A DNA stretch of 64,000 bases, taken from positions 23,024 through 87,023 of the forward strand of contig NOKP01000059.1 in the NCBI GenBank assembly GCA_002682825.1. Direction: 5' to 3'. The position numbers and the translations under genes were made by a program. The stretch comes from Neonectria sp. B-13 (taxonomy: Eukaryota; Ascomycota; Sordariomycetes; Hypocreales; Nectriaceae). The notes below the pieces were generated by a model that saw only the letters and a list, made by a program, of their open reading frames with translations, was not told the origin of the DNA and did no database searches. This document shows, piece by piece, positions 23,661 to 35,499 of the stretch (its first letter is position 1; every line of letters begins with the position of its first letter).

Positions 23661-25925
23661 ACACGCACATTCTTATACTTGTTTAGAAGAACAACGTGTT
23701 TGATAGGGATCAACATCGAGCAATTACGTGCTAGCCATTGAATTACCCTGTCATATCACAGCATGGCCCTACGACGCCATTGAATGAGTTGGCACTTCTG
23801 GGGAGGCTTGATTGGCTGACACGGGAATTTGGAGGCATGCGCTTGATCCCTCCCCTCGCAGTTCTTCGTACCCCGGGCTTCCCTTTAACCAGTCATTTAT
23901 ATAGCCGGATGGAGTTAGGCTTGCCTGTCCCTCCCAAGATGAGACCTCCCCGGTGGTGAACACGAACATGGGTTAGACTACGTATGTCTCTAACCATCAG
24001 ATGATAGGTCGACTGGCAGCCAGCCACCGTCCATTATCTAGGATTCCATGGACTTGCATGCTATAATCACTCGAAATACCATCCATTGGGGCTTGTTTAC
24101 TAGTGGTATGTAGTTGGCGGCGGATCAGAGGCTACCTTGCGGCGGCATAGCTGATCGTAACGCCAGTCTAGAATGGGTCTGCCACGCTTAGACTAGGAGT
24201 TTATCGAGTTACTATGAGGAGTCACCTAAGGCTATGTAGTGGATTGTAATCACAAGACTTGCGGTCCGATGATTAGGCTGACTGGGGTAGCGGCTGCATA
24301 TTCCCCCTGTTGTGGCATAGCTGGTATCTCCACCAGCTCGGCATCACAAGAATCTCCGCTTCCACCATACAGTGCCTGACAAGGACATAGGCTTGTTCAG
24401 ATACATCCTGCTGCTAGGTTTATTTCTCCTTAACCTATTCAACCCAACAGTATTCATGTATTGCACGCAGTTTGTTGGTGGGAGATGCACCCAGTGTAGA
24501 CCAAACCCACGACTTGAGATATCGCGGCTGAAGTTTGAGGAAGGAGGGAAGTCGCGAATTGAGCTGAGGTCAGTAAAGGATTAAGATGAAACTACTTTAC
24601 AGCATCAGATACAATGAATCTGAATGCACTCATGTAATTAGAATAAAAATGTAGTGATAAGAGCTGCTGCGACAGCTCGGTCAAAATAGAAGGTGTATTA
24701 AAGCATGAAGAAAGAGAAAAGCATGCCCTGCCACGGAAAGGCAGAGTCACCACTTGAAGTAGTGATCTATGATAGCTAAGGTCCTACGGGCATCAAACAC
24801 CAGTATGCCAATCAGTATCATCACAGTAGTGAGGCGCACACGTCGTTGTTTACTCTTACACGGTGGTATTAAATTTCGGGTTCGTATGGGATGTACTTCG
24901 TATGTGTGTGTTTCTGAAAAGGACGGTTGGCTTCGGGCGGCAGAGTGTGTTTAACTGAAGAGATTTGAAAACGTTTGAATGAACTACTAGTAGCACCACC
25001 ACTGGGTAAGGTACTGCGTGTGAGGTGCGTCTGGTAGCCTCCCTAGCTCTTGGAGGTTTGCGAGCGAGGAAACAAAGAACGGGGCAATGGAAAAGAGAGA
25101 AGTAAGCTAGCTTACATCGGGCAACATCTCTTTCCCACCCCCAACTTGGCAGCCTCCCTACTATGTTAGTACGGCGACGGCGTGTGTTTGGCGTGTCTGG
25201 CTGAGTGGCTCCAGAGAGTAGCACTTCATGGAAGGAGCGAACAGTGGGTGCGGATGGGGGAACGGTTCCATAGGACGGGGTATCCCGTGCGCATTGTACG
25301 GAGTACTGTACGTACAGATAGCAGGAACCAACGTTCGCACATATCTTAGCAGCTTGAGCTAGCAGTCCCGAGGGGCCGTCGAGGCTGTCGCTTAACGCTC
25401 GTAGTGAGCCCAGGGATTCCCCGGATGGTCTTCAACCATCAACTAGACCTGCGTCCACCCCCCCCACCCCCCAGCATCGGCGCCTCTTTTAGCGTCTCAA
25501 GACCCCTGTCGAGATCCCGCGTCCCAATGCCACACCCACGTCCCTAAACTTGACTTCACGTCTCTGTTTGAAAAGAAAGCATCTCCAAAGATGAGACCTG
25601 ATAGCGACCGCCGATGGCAAGGCCGTAGAAGCAACACCGCTGGGGCGTTGGGGGCTTATGTCTGTTTGAGTCCTTGTCACTGGTGTTTCATTCCGCTGTT
25701 CCTACGCTTACGCCTATGCCTCCACCTCCTCCTTACCCTCCGCCTCCACTGGCCAGCGGCCGCCAGACGCGCCGCAAACCCAGCAAGTTGTCATCTCGAG
25801 CAGGCAAACCAGATCAGTGTCGAGGCATTCTCGAGAGGGACTTTCCGGGGAAGAAGCACCCTGTTGGGATCCCTCAATTATCTCATCTGCGACTACGAGT
25901 TGCCAGACGGAAGACCTACTATCAA
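23661..25925. other. No supported gene; low-complexity tracts
   Basis: Only short ORFs without recognised domains. 25450-25473 is C-rich. At 25591-26046 a 151-codon plus ORF runs across the left border of duplication copy B; only its last 34 codons are shared with copy A, so the upstream part is probably accidental. Confidence 0.3.
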
Positions 25926-25941
25926 AAAGACGGACTGGACA

Positions 25942-26046
25942 ATGAAAAGACTAGACATGGGTCTCCTCGTTGAACCCCCTTCCCCAATCCACTCCCCACC
26001 CTCCGAAGACAAGCCACTTAGTGACATCCTGGCTTCCCTCCCTTGA
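25942..26046 (+). CDS. Short upstream ORF, copy B (34 codons)
   Basis: Counterpart of the 29-codon ORF at 11682-11593. Shares RLDMGLL, EPPSP and DKPLSDILA, with five additional codons in frame. It lies about 730 bp upstream of the Azf1-like ATG of this copy. Confidence 0.38.
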   Translation: MKRLDMGLLVEPPSPIHSPPSEDKPLSDILASLP

Positions 26047-26779
26047 TCACCTCGCGGCATCCCAGAAACCACATCTTGACCCTGGTCTTGCCGTCCTGGA
26101 CTAGGTAGCCATCCCATCCCACGCCCCTGGTACACACCCAGTGCCCGCCTGTAGGGGGTTTGAGTCTTGAGAGCTTGCTAGAGTCCACATCCCAAGCCCA
26201 GCAGAATGACGCACCTTTCTGTTGGTATCCCGTAGCCTGGTCGCAGAGGTACATGTACCAGTCCTACAGACCTACCTTCCAGAGGATCTCCAAGGTTTAC
26301 CGCACGATTGGCTCCAAGAGATTTGACCCATACCACACATCAAGCTGCCTCACACATCCATTGGATATATGCAATTAAACCTTACTCCCCAGATCTCCAA
26401 CCTTTCAGTCAATCCATCTTACACCAACCTTGACAGTTACCACACTCAGGACACCTCACAATACTATCTTTCTTTTTCCTTACATATATTCCTATGACCC
26501 TCTTACCTTAGCTAGTACTTCTTTACTTTGTAGTTTCACTTCCTCTATTACAACTCTTCTCAATTCCCCTTCGATCAACTTTCAAAGAAACAATCACACC
26601 CACACAGGAAATCTTCCTTGTGTCTCCTCCCTAGGAAATCACCCCCTTAGTCCTCACTTGTCAGCCCTGCTCTCGAAGCAAGGCTGACTCAACCTGCCAA
26701 ACTGGCTCTTCCCGCCCAACCCATAGGTCCCCCCAACGGGGGATGCTGGCCCCAGCAACTCTACGGGGACCATGCCATA

Positions 26780-28031
26780 ATGGAAGCCCCAACGATGCTC
26801 CCATTTGACTCACGAACAACCACTTCCACTCCCCTCGAGCGACCCATTATGGCTCCCTACTACATGGTCGCCAATCCCTATAGCTTTGGCCCCATGACTA
26901 GTCTCACTGCACCTCACTACCAGGCTCCCAACCCGTACCAGTTTGGAGGCTACCATGACCTGCCTACTCCTCCTCACCAGTCTCCGTCCTTCAAGCAGGA
27001 ATATCATGACTGCCACGTAATGGGACCCGACAGCGACAACAGCCGATCCTTCTCCTACGCTCAGGAATCGAAGCCAAACCCGTACGGAGAGCAGGCACCC
27101 TTCCCCGCGAGGAGTGACTCACAGGCCTCTACGGCACAACCGAGCTGCTCGAACCCGTCTCTGTGCTCCAAGATCATCACCTTCAACGCAACCCTCAACC
27201 CCGAGCAACAGTTCATGTTTGAGACTGAAGTCAATGTACTGATAAACGCTATCTACTTGGTTTATCTTATAGCTGATAAGAAACTGACATGAGGAACTAG
27301 ATCCATATGCGCCACCATACCGGCGAGCGACCCTACACTTGCGAGCAGTGCGGTCGAAGATTTATGCAATGGCGCCATCTCCGAGCCCATGAGCGGACCC
27401 ACCAGGGACTCAAGCCTTTCATCTGTAGGCTAGATGATTGCAATAAGACCTTCTCTCGACTGGGAAACATGAAGGTATGGGCTTGTCCCTCTTTGTCGCA
27501 TTGACAACGACGCTAAAACACATACAGATGCACCAGAACCAATTCCACAAGAAAACGCTTAAGACCCTAACAACCAGGTTCGCTCAGATGCTCTCCTCGG
27601 GCGAGGAGGTGCCTGAGGTCGACCGTGAACTCTTCAAGTACTTTACCACGCACTACAAGAACAACAACAAGGGCATCAAGGGACGCGGCAAGGACCGCAC
27701 CGTCGCTGAGCGCAAGATGAAGGCGGCTTCCCACTCGCCGCCAGTCGTCATCGCCCAATACCCTCTGCCTCAGATCCCTCCCCCGCAGCAAGTTCATCAC
27801 CAGCACCAGTAGCACCATGGTTTGACCCACCCAGGCAGTCTGGTAGCTTACAGCATGAGCCATGGCCACCCCAACATGATGAAAAACATACACCAGGAGC
27901 AACATACTAGCGGTTATGAGATGTTCAATATGGAAGGAGAGTACCACTCTGTCCAGACCTCCAGTGCCAGTGGCATGCTTTACGAGGAGGACTACACTCA
28001 GGAGATGGCCTTCAATGAGCGCATGTACTGA
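26780..28031 (+). pseudogene. Azf1-like zinc-finger factor, copy B, lacking fingers 1 and 2
   Basis: Starts like copy A (ATG 26780) and follows it to about 27245 ([12 protein letters not shown]). Then about 340 bp are missing and the sequence resumes inside the second intron of copy A, so the ORF stops at 27292. The deletion removes the first two C2H2 fingers and their intron. Fingers 3 and 4 remain in exon 27301-27474 (finger 3 altered to CEQCGRRFMQWRHLRAH), followed by an intron at 27475-27527 and the final exon 27528-28031. That exon keeps the full C-terminal frame lost in copy A, but has TAG at 27810-27812 where copy A has CAG. It cannot make a full protein. Confidence 0.88.
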
Positions 28032-28091
28032 ACAGCTTACATAACAACAACATCACAATAATGATGAATCACTCAGCCACTTATTAAGCAC

Positions 28092-29870
28092 CTACTGGCT
28101 CTGCAGGAAGAGGCACTCAAAAATAATCCGGATTACCAGCGACTCCAGTACTCAAAGGTCTAAATAGAACCAACATGACGGCAAACCAGCATGACTTGTA
28201 TTCTTATTATTTCCCTTTCAGCTTGTCAACACTTAGGGCTGGCGGTCAACGTGGTCTGAAATGGAACGCTAGGCTAAGATTTAGTGAATGTTATGGGATT
28301 ATTTCTCTTTTCCTTTCCCTTGGTTCAAAAGTATTAGCTTTCAAGGTTAGTTGTCTGAAAATTCTTGCACACTTGCCCTACTTCAGGGGCATAATACCAA
28401 ACATTCACACATACACTTTCCTTTGTCATTGGCTTTGTTCTTGCACTACTTATTGTCTTGTACAAGAGCAGAGGTCTGTTCTGACCTTTTGTTTATTCTA
28501 ATCATTGCACTTGGGTTGGAGTGTCTGTCTATTAGTCTAGGGATGGATGAGGGGCAAGTACTGGATGGGTGGGTGGCTTGGTTTGTGGTCCTATCAGTGG
28601 ACTTGTCCATTCACTAATTGGTCTGAAATTGGTACTTGGGAAAAAGAGGTCTCAACCGTAAAAGCTTTTTAGGTTTTAGCTTTGTTTTGTTGGGTTTTAT
28701 GTGTGCGCAAGGGAGAGTGTTATCCCAGCCGGAGTAAGGGAATTGCATTGTATCACGGGGTTATTAGACCCCCAAGGAGCGTTGGTGCATAGCATTGAAT
28801 TTTCTAGACGCAAGGGAACGGAGCATTTGGGTGGACGGCATGAGAGGTGGCTGGACGAACGAGGCATCTTGACCCTTAAAGACATCGGTTTTCGGTAACA
28901 AGTGGCCAGTTTTCACTTTACCTGAATTGAAGAAACCACTGTTTTTATTTATTCAACCTACGCAAGACACCATATCTTAGTCAGAACGAATCTGAATGCA
29001 TGATCCTGGAAATAACGTGGATTCTAGGTCAGCGGCGTTGGAGCTCCTCTAACCAGTCGACTAGGAACTAAGGACAAGCGACCACTTTCTATGTATACAC
29101 GAACGGATTAGATCGAGACTCTGAAGAAGGATATTCAGACAGGTTGGCGCATGGTTTAGAGCGACGCCAGAAGAACAGGAACGTGACAAAGAAATGCCGC
29201 AGCGGGTTTTGGGGGAATGCTATGAGCCCCCCACGGCAGAGCATGGAGAGAATAACCCGACCAAGGAATTCCACGATGATGTAAGTGGCTTGGTCCAGAT
29301 GCTCGTCGTCGTAGTGGGAAGGTCCCGGCGGCCTTGTCCGTTCCGAGCGATGGAGCGGACGATCGGTCCTCAGTGTATTTGCGCCGGGGCAGAGCTGGTG
29401 CCGGCAACTATTGGGCAACGGGTGACAGGTACAGTACCTTAGTAGTCAGGCATCAACACGGAGAAGAGAGCTTGCTGGAGGGTGCAGGGAGGTAAGGGCA
29501 AGGGGCTAGGGGAGAGAGAGGGGGGAGCCGGTTCTGAAGCAAAGACGCGTGACTGACGCAGATGTCGTGGGTGGCTCGTTGTGGATGGCTCGCCGTGGAA
29601 TTGGACCTCTGCCCTACCTAGACTAACTACTGTGCTGTACCTGCAAGATGAATGCCAGACGGTCAGATGGGATCGCGGCCATGGAACCGTCGAACGGGAG
29701 CAATGCCCAAGCTGAAGACGGTGGTCCAGCTGGCCAATACTGCATTATCTTCATCTCCCCTTCGCTCAATAGTTTCGTGCAAGGGAGGCAGGGCAGGCAA
29801 ACTGCATCTGATTCTTCAGGAGGGTCCAACAACTGGCTGGCCCGTGAGATGACAATAGTACGGCCGAAGG
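28092..29870. other. Intergenic region; one hydrophobic minus-strand ORF
   Basis: 28.1-29.0 kb is A/T-rich with no protein-like frame. On the minus strand 29418-29089 a 109-codon ORF includes a hydrophobic stretch (EFLGRVILSMLCRGGLIAF and HFFVTFLFFW) that could be a membrane segment of a small protein, but I recognise no family and no clear start. Confidence 0.25.
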
Positions 29871-29871
29871 C

Positions 29872-30844
29872 CTAGCCCCTATGCCGAGTTGAGACAAACA
29901 TAATGCTGTCACCGCTCTGGGCCTCGGAGGCCTCCTCTCCCTCGAGCTCCCAGTCGGCGTCGTTGATCAAAACCAGGGTACCTAGGCGACTATCGCCACC
30001 TCATCAGCCGCAGAGCTACATGGAGGAGGGAGTGTGTATGTAGGAGAAGGGGGCTCCAGTATAAGATTCTGGGGCAAACGGCAGAAGACAACGCCGGTAC
30101 TTGCAGTTGGGATAGAGGGGAGTGGGCATAGCGGTTGAAGCAAGGCAAGGAGAAGCCTATCCAGCAGGGAGGATGAATCAGGAAATCTGGCGACTAAGTC
30201 GAACCGCAGGGCAACGGGGGAGAGGGTGAATGGGAGCTAAGACATACAGATGGTTGTCGAGAACGAACAGGTCTTTACGACTATCGTTCATAACATGCTC
30301 GCAGAGAAAGTCAATAAGATGGGCGATGGATGTAGTCTGGCCACCCTTGTCGATGGCGGGAATGTTCAGGGCATGGCTGCGCTGATGAGAAAAGAGCATC
30401 TCAGGAAAGAATTCACATGGTCAGCGAGGGAACAGAACACCTGGAAACACACCAAACAACCACGTAAAGAGGGAAACGAGGACAACGATCAGCGCGCCAA
30501 GGAGATGCATGAAGTGGGTTGGTAGAAGAAGCGTAATGTTTGCATAGCCACCATCAGCATTCGCATCCGCATCCGCATCCGCATTAGCATCAGCTTCAGG
30601 GAACAGGCTTTGAAGAAGGCTGAAGCAGGAGGGCGTGAAGGGGTTGGACAGCCAGTATCAAAAAGTGATAGGTACCTACGCCAGGGTGGAGGTATGTAAA
30701 GTAAGGCGAGGATAGCGAGGATGACAGCTCACAAATGGACGAGATGAGAGGGAGGCGCCGGACTCACGAGAACTCGACAGTGATGGAGAGCTGGGGACCG
30801 ATGGCGGTGGCGGCCGCCGCCGCTTCAGAGGAAGAATCGGCCAT
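29872..30844 (-). pseudogene. URM1: Urm1, ubiquitin-related modifier, with altered C-terminus and acceptor region
   Basis: Urm1 is a sulfur carrier for wobble-uridine thiolation of tRNA and a protein modifier; both roles need its C-terminal Gly-Gly. Exon 1 (30844-30768) gives MADSSSEAAAAATAIGPQLS then ITVEF. Exon 2 (ending 30248) gives EMLFSHQRSHALNIPA, then HLIDFLCEHVMNDSRKDLFV. Exon 3 (29989-29872) gives [16 protein letters not shown], then [10 protein letters not shown] and stop. Intron 1 (from 30767) is about 360 bp and intron 2 is 29990-30247. Two defects: the usual Gly-Gly stretch before EMLF is missing and no in-phase AG acceptor is there, and the terminus reads RHRG instead of LHGG, so the penultimate Gly is Arg (a GGG-to-AGG type change). 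Family is certain; conjugation-competent product is very unlikely. Confidence 0.85.
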
Positions 30845-33573
30845 GGCGAGAAGGGTCGTAGATGGATCGCTGGGTGTTTGGTGTTTGTTGGATGATGGAT
30901 GATGGATGATGGGATGGATGCTATTGTTGTCGCTGGGCCAATCTCCGATATCCTGGTCCTTCTCTTTTTCGCCCTCTTGTGGTTCTAGAGCGCGTGTGCG
31001 TATGCGTACAGCACACACACACACACTTTTGTAAAAAAAAAATCGCTTATTTCAGCTTTGTCTCGGCCTATTCCTGTTCCTATTACCGGGGTAGAAGCGA
31101 GATGTTCTTGGTTAGTTAGGCGGTGATTTAGCAGTTGGTGGTTTTGCTTTGGAGTCACAGTTCTTCCAATCGCTTATTCCCGGCGGGCTGAGTTGGACGA
31201 GACACAGCTCGGGATGAAAACTGATGCACGCGCGCTTGGGGCAGTTGTCAGCAAACGGTAACCACTCCGGCAGTTTGGGAAAAGGGCGAGATCATTTTAT
31301 ACAAGCCACACACGAGTTGCAATCACAAGGATTGAAGCTAGTTTGAGAAACACGAAAGAAACGAGTTCAACTACAAGGCTAGTTAGTAAATCTACTGTTT
31401 TAGACTTCGAAACACATATCAGCCACTACTTCCCAATTGCTGACGAACCCAGAGGCTTAATTTATTCGTCTGCTCTCTCACTTCAGGCTCTTTCCCAGAC
31501 ACCACAAGGTACTTGATCACCTGATCTCATCAATGGAAGACCCGGAGTCGATACAGTTCCGTAAAGCACCTGGCCCGCTGACATTTTTTTCCTTCCTAGA
31601 TTAACGTAATGGGCTTTCCTGGTGAGTTGTCAAGTTCCCCATACCTGAGAAATGAGCATCTGATCCAAGCTTTGAAGTTCAGGTAGCATTAACAGTAGAG
31701 CAAAGACAGAGTAATTCCATTTCTGACAGGCAGTGTAGTGATACTGCCTTGTGTATGGCTGTTGATAAGACTACCTTGATAGCAGATTGTGTGAGTCTCT
31801 TATTCTAATGGGTAAAGAAAACGCTGCGCTGGTTGACCTTCTGAAATACTAGAAGCCTCTTGACAGCCAGTCAATCTTGGTCTATTGGTATGCGAAGCCA
31901 AGTGCCTACCATTAATATATGAAACAACGATCCAACCTTAACCAAATACCAGAGGAGCATTGTACCTACCTTGACGAGCGCGCGCCTGACAGCACTGGGA
32001 TCCAAAGATGATCTAACGGGCTTTATATCTCGAGCATGATAGGACACGGCCAACAACCCTTCAAGCATAACCTTTTCTTCAAAGTGTCGATAGCTTGGTT
32101 GTTTGTTCGACAACGTCCTCTGGAATCGCACAACTAGCAGTTATGAAAGAAAGACTTACCTTGCCTGGCGTAAGCTTTGGTATGCATATTAACCACTTCT
32201 CAACTTGACTAAGGCCGGCCCCCCTGTGAGCTTTTATCCTATTTCTTTTCTTGAAGTTTATCGAGGAGCGTCGTTTGACTCGACACCCACGTCCCTTGAG
32301 GTTTGCACACCTTTATCACAAAAAGAACTGCGCCGCCAAGGAGAGTCTTGATATTGATCCCCTCGCCCTCCCTAGACCAGAGCAGATTACCAGTCATCCT
32401 AAGAGAAACCATGTCAAGTCCCCAAGTATCAGTATAGGGAGCCATGTCGGGCTATTGCTAGTGTCTCTGCCAGGGTCGTGCATTCTGTGACCGACGGGCG
32501 AGGTCGATGCGGAACCACCTTCCGACGACTTCAACGCGCTGTGCTTGTTGTACAACCTTCGGACTTCGGGATGTGTTCCGTTCAGATGCTGAAGCTTCGA
32601 CATCCTAGGGACCCCCTACCGCCAGGCATGCCGGTTGATTCGCAAGACTGTAATTGTTTTGCATCGCATGACTGAGTACCATGCGGCTGTAACATGGCCA
32701 TCCACCTCTAGGACGCGAGGTTTGATCATAGCCACCAGCGCAAACACTCCTCCCATGAATCCTCTCAAGCAGCAGAACTCTGAGCCAACTTTCATCACCG
32801 TCAGGAAAAGAACCTCAGCCCTAAGTTGAGCCCGCTTGGGCTGAGCCTTAAGTCCTGGTTTCTCAGCCCAAGTCAAGCATCGACTCAACTTAGAGCGGCA
32901 GCTATACAAGCAGAAATATATTTGGTATGCTTGGGTTTCGTTCCCGAGTTATGGGTTATTGCATGGGAGGATAGTCTAGATCTCTGGAGCGAAAACACTG
33001 TTTCGAGTCTATCTTGATAATATGGTAGGAAGTTGGAGTCTTCGTGAGGGAACTCGAAGGTTCTCAGTCGAGAATTCAGTCCAGAGGAGTGCCTTGATAC
33101 CAATCATGGAAGTCTTTGCCCTCGGGCAGTCTCCGTGTAAGAGCACTACTTGCATGAGTTGCTCAAATCATGTTGTGTCGGTACTGGTAGACCGAGTGTT
33201 GCTAATTCAATACATCGATCGATGGTATAGAGCAGAGCACGCAGAAGATAGAAAGGCCATGGCTAGATGCTTTTTCTTAGGTATCGAAGTTGTTGAATTA
33301 GCATGTTTGGTTGCTTTCAGCTCCGGTTGTGTAGGTACTTCCTCAAGCCTACTTAGGTGCTTAGTTGCATTTACAGCAGTCAGGCACCTACTACCTTAGG
33401 GTAATTGGCAAAGTAGCGTACGTAGCTCAAGCAGAGTTGGCCAATGACATAAGCATCCTACTTCCAGATCTCAACGATGAGCACTCGCAGCCAATCAGCT
33501 TCCGAGTTGGACACAATTTTCAGACTCACATCTACGCCGTCGGCAGCAATTCTGACGACTTGGTCGGCAGCCC
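30845..33573. other. No supported gene; hairpin at 32821-32893
   Basis: 30.85-31.1 kb is the likely URM1 promoter/leader, with GATGGATGATG repeats at about 30895-30917 and a short CA tract at 31013-31026. From 31.1 to 33.5 kb I see only short ORFs. Minus-strand 32909-32616 has a weakly hydrophobic frame (GSEFCCLRGFMGGVFALVAM) that I cannot assign. Confidence 0.3.
32821..32893. repeat. 73 bp imperfect palindrome (hairpin)
   Basis: CTAAGTTGAG (32821-32830) pairs perfectly with CTCAACTTAG (32884-32893), and CTTGGGCTGAG (32835-32845) with CTCAGCCCAAG (32862-32872). The unpaired loop between the inner arms is 16 bases. It could be a remnant of a MITE-like foldback element. Confidence 0.7.
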
Positions 33574-34000
33574 TGTTTCGGTCGAGTACTTATCGACGGG
33601 GACCAACCGGCAGATGGTCGTTGTGGATTGGAGCCGCGGCGGTATCTTGGCCTTTGGCGCCGACATCAACGTTGCTCTGTGGAGGCCTGCTGTGAGTTTC
33701 GGTGTTGCCCCTCCTCAGTGACTCCTCGCTGAGCTTGTTAGGCACCATAGGCTGATCATGTTTTGTTCTAGCTGCAACCTCCAAAGGGTATCACAGCACT
33801 TCTAGGTGGTCACAAGCAAACAGTCGAGGCCGTTTCTTTCCTCCCGAGGTCGACGGAGATGCCTCATCCTATTTAATCACCGGATCTGACGACAAGACTC
33901 TCAATATCTGGAAAGCATCCCAGGATGGGGAGGATTTTGCGCCTCTCTAAAATTCATCTGAGCACACCGGTGCCATCAACTGCATTGCCGTGTTGCGGGT
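33574..34000 (+). pseudogene. ELP2: Elongator subunit Elp2 (WD40), N-terminal fragment
   Basis: Elp2 is a double WD40-propeller subunit of Elongator, which modifies tRNA wobble uridines. Exon 33574-33691 reads EYLSTGTNRQ, then DWSRGGILAFGADINVALW. The intron is 33692-33771 (GTGAGT to CTAG). Exon 2 reads LQPPKGITALLGGHKQTVEA, then after a one-base shift near 33846 SYLITGSDDKTLNIWKAS, then FAPL, TAA (33948-33950), NSSEHTGAINCIAV. The TAA is one C-to-T step from CAA. No ATG is present at the expected start. After about 34000 similarity ends, so only about 130 of roughly 800 codons remain. Interestingly Elongator and Urm1 (30 kb) act on the same tRNA position, but both copies here are broken. Confidence 0.75.
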
Positions 34001-35499
34001 AAAGACGGAGTCCCCGAGGTGGATCAATGCAACTGGTTGCCTACCCTCAGACAACTCGAACCTGAGGCGAGCCATTGGGCACTGAAGCCTAGCCACTTGG
34101 ACTTTAATCAGCGAGCGAAGATTGTGAGCACCTGCGGTCTTATGCTTGGCTTGCAGGCTTCCATTACTGATCCGTAGTCCACTTCTGTCCGTAGTCCACT
34201 TCTGTCCTGAGCTAACTTCTGCTCCTGAGCCTATTTCCGTTCTACCTACTCCGCACTAGCTCTACGAATCTCACATTAGTCCAGACATCTCAACACTCCT
34301 GCGCACCAGCGGCCCTTGCTGTAGTAACATAACCACTGATCCACCTAATCAGCGACCTCGCCTATGATATTAGAGACCTCAACAGGATGGACTTGTTTCC
34401 AGAGGGTATTAAGAAGATGTATGAAATGTATCCGTCGCTAGACAACAGAGACACAGAGGTGCGGTAGGAGAATGTATTTATCGTCTACGAGTCAGAGTAG
34501 GCAATAGACAAGCAACATAACGGACATCTCTAAGAAACACACTGTGAGCTGTCAGGCCTTCCACGTTTGTGCCATGCACCATATTGATTAGATTAAGCGC
34601 AATATACTTCCACTCGCACTCAATCTTATCTAACCATATGAAATATAGAAACCGAACACTGTACGTGTAAGTACTTCGGCAGTTAAGCATTCAACACCCG
34701 TAAAGATCCATGTACCCCTGGATTGCTTGCTAGTCAACCTTTCGTCAAGTGTTGTGGATCTGGTGTACTATTCATGCCTTGTCCCTCTGTGCCTTGCAAC
34801 TTACACTCAAGCCAACTTATGCCAGCTTGGGGGCATTTTCATATTTCTCAATCAAGCACCAAAGGAGTTCCTTCCACTTAGTTTCCCATTGCGTTGTTAC
34901 CTCCGCCAGCCCTCGTTAGAAATTGGACACGCCTCCAGGCAAATGTTGCGCTCTTTCATAAGCTGCATGATGTAGGAAGGCTTCGCAAGCGCAAAGCCGT
35001 CCCACGTCACAACAAAACTGACGACTCATTCAAGAGGCGGAGGATTATCATGACTGATTCATCCGCCTTACACCAATGCTGCAGTTTAGTCCACCATAAC
35101 AAACGCCGATATAAAGCCCATCAGTGTCATATACATTGAGACTCTTTTCAAGATTCTTTATGTGCTAGTATTTTGATCATCCATTTACAATATCTATCAC
35201 TCTGAAGTTTAACGTATATAATACTATGTTCGGGAGAAATGGACCCGGCCTATGCCTTGAAAAACTGGCCGGGTAACACAACGAGGCTCGGATCTAGCAG
35301 CTACTGCAGCCCCAGACAAGAGCGAGCTCATGGTTGGCCGTTCGTTCTCGCTGGCCGAAGCCCAACCTGGCTGAAAAGCGCCAGATGAGCCAAAAGCGAG
35401 AGTTTCTGCACACATAGCAATAACCCATCCCTAAAAACTCGAGTCAGTTTAGGAATGTCAGTCTTGAACGTAAGCCAATCTATCGAAGGTCGAAACTCA
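34001..35499. other. No supported gene
   Basis: A 17 bp direct repeat (TCCGTAGTCCACTTCTG) occurs twice in tandem at about 34170-34205. Plus-strand 34337-34466 has a protein-like frame (DLNRMDLFPEGIKKMYEMYP) with no recognised family, ended by a TAG. The rest shows nothing. Confidence 0.3.

Larger units (their letters stand above)
25926..28091 (+). repeat. Inverted segmental duplication, copy B
   Basis: Plus-strand counterpart of 9211-11703. Ends inside what corresponds to the last codons of SWC3 (minus-strand GTGCTTAATAAGTGG at 28091), while the rest of SWC3 is absent here, so the segment was most likely copied from the 9-11 kb location (or both from one source in that arrangement). Internal deletion near 27245. 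Confidence 0.9.

Noticed and set aside
1..34000. UAG reassigned to glutamine
   Set aside because: TAG recurs at Gln positions, but the same genes also carry frameshifts, a lost splice donor and a TAA at a likely CAA, and URM1 and several TE fragments end or break at TAG like ordinary stops. Azf1 copy A has CAG where copy B has TAG. Mutational decay explains all of it.
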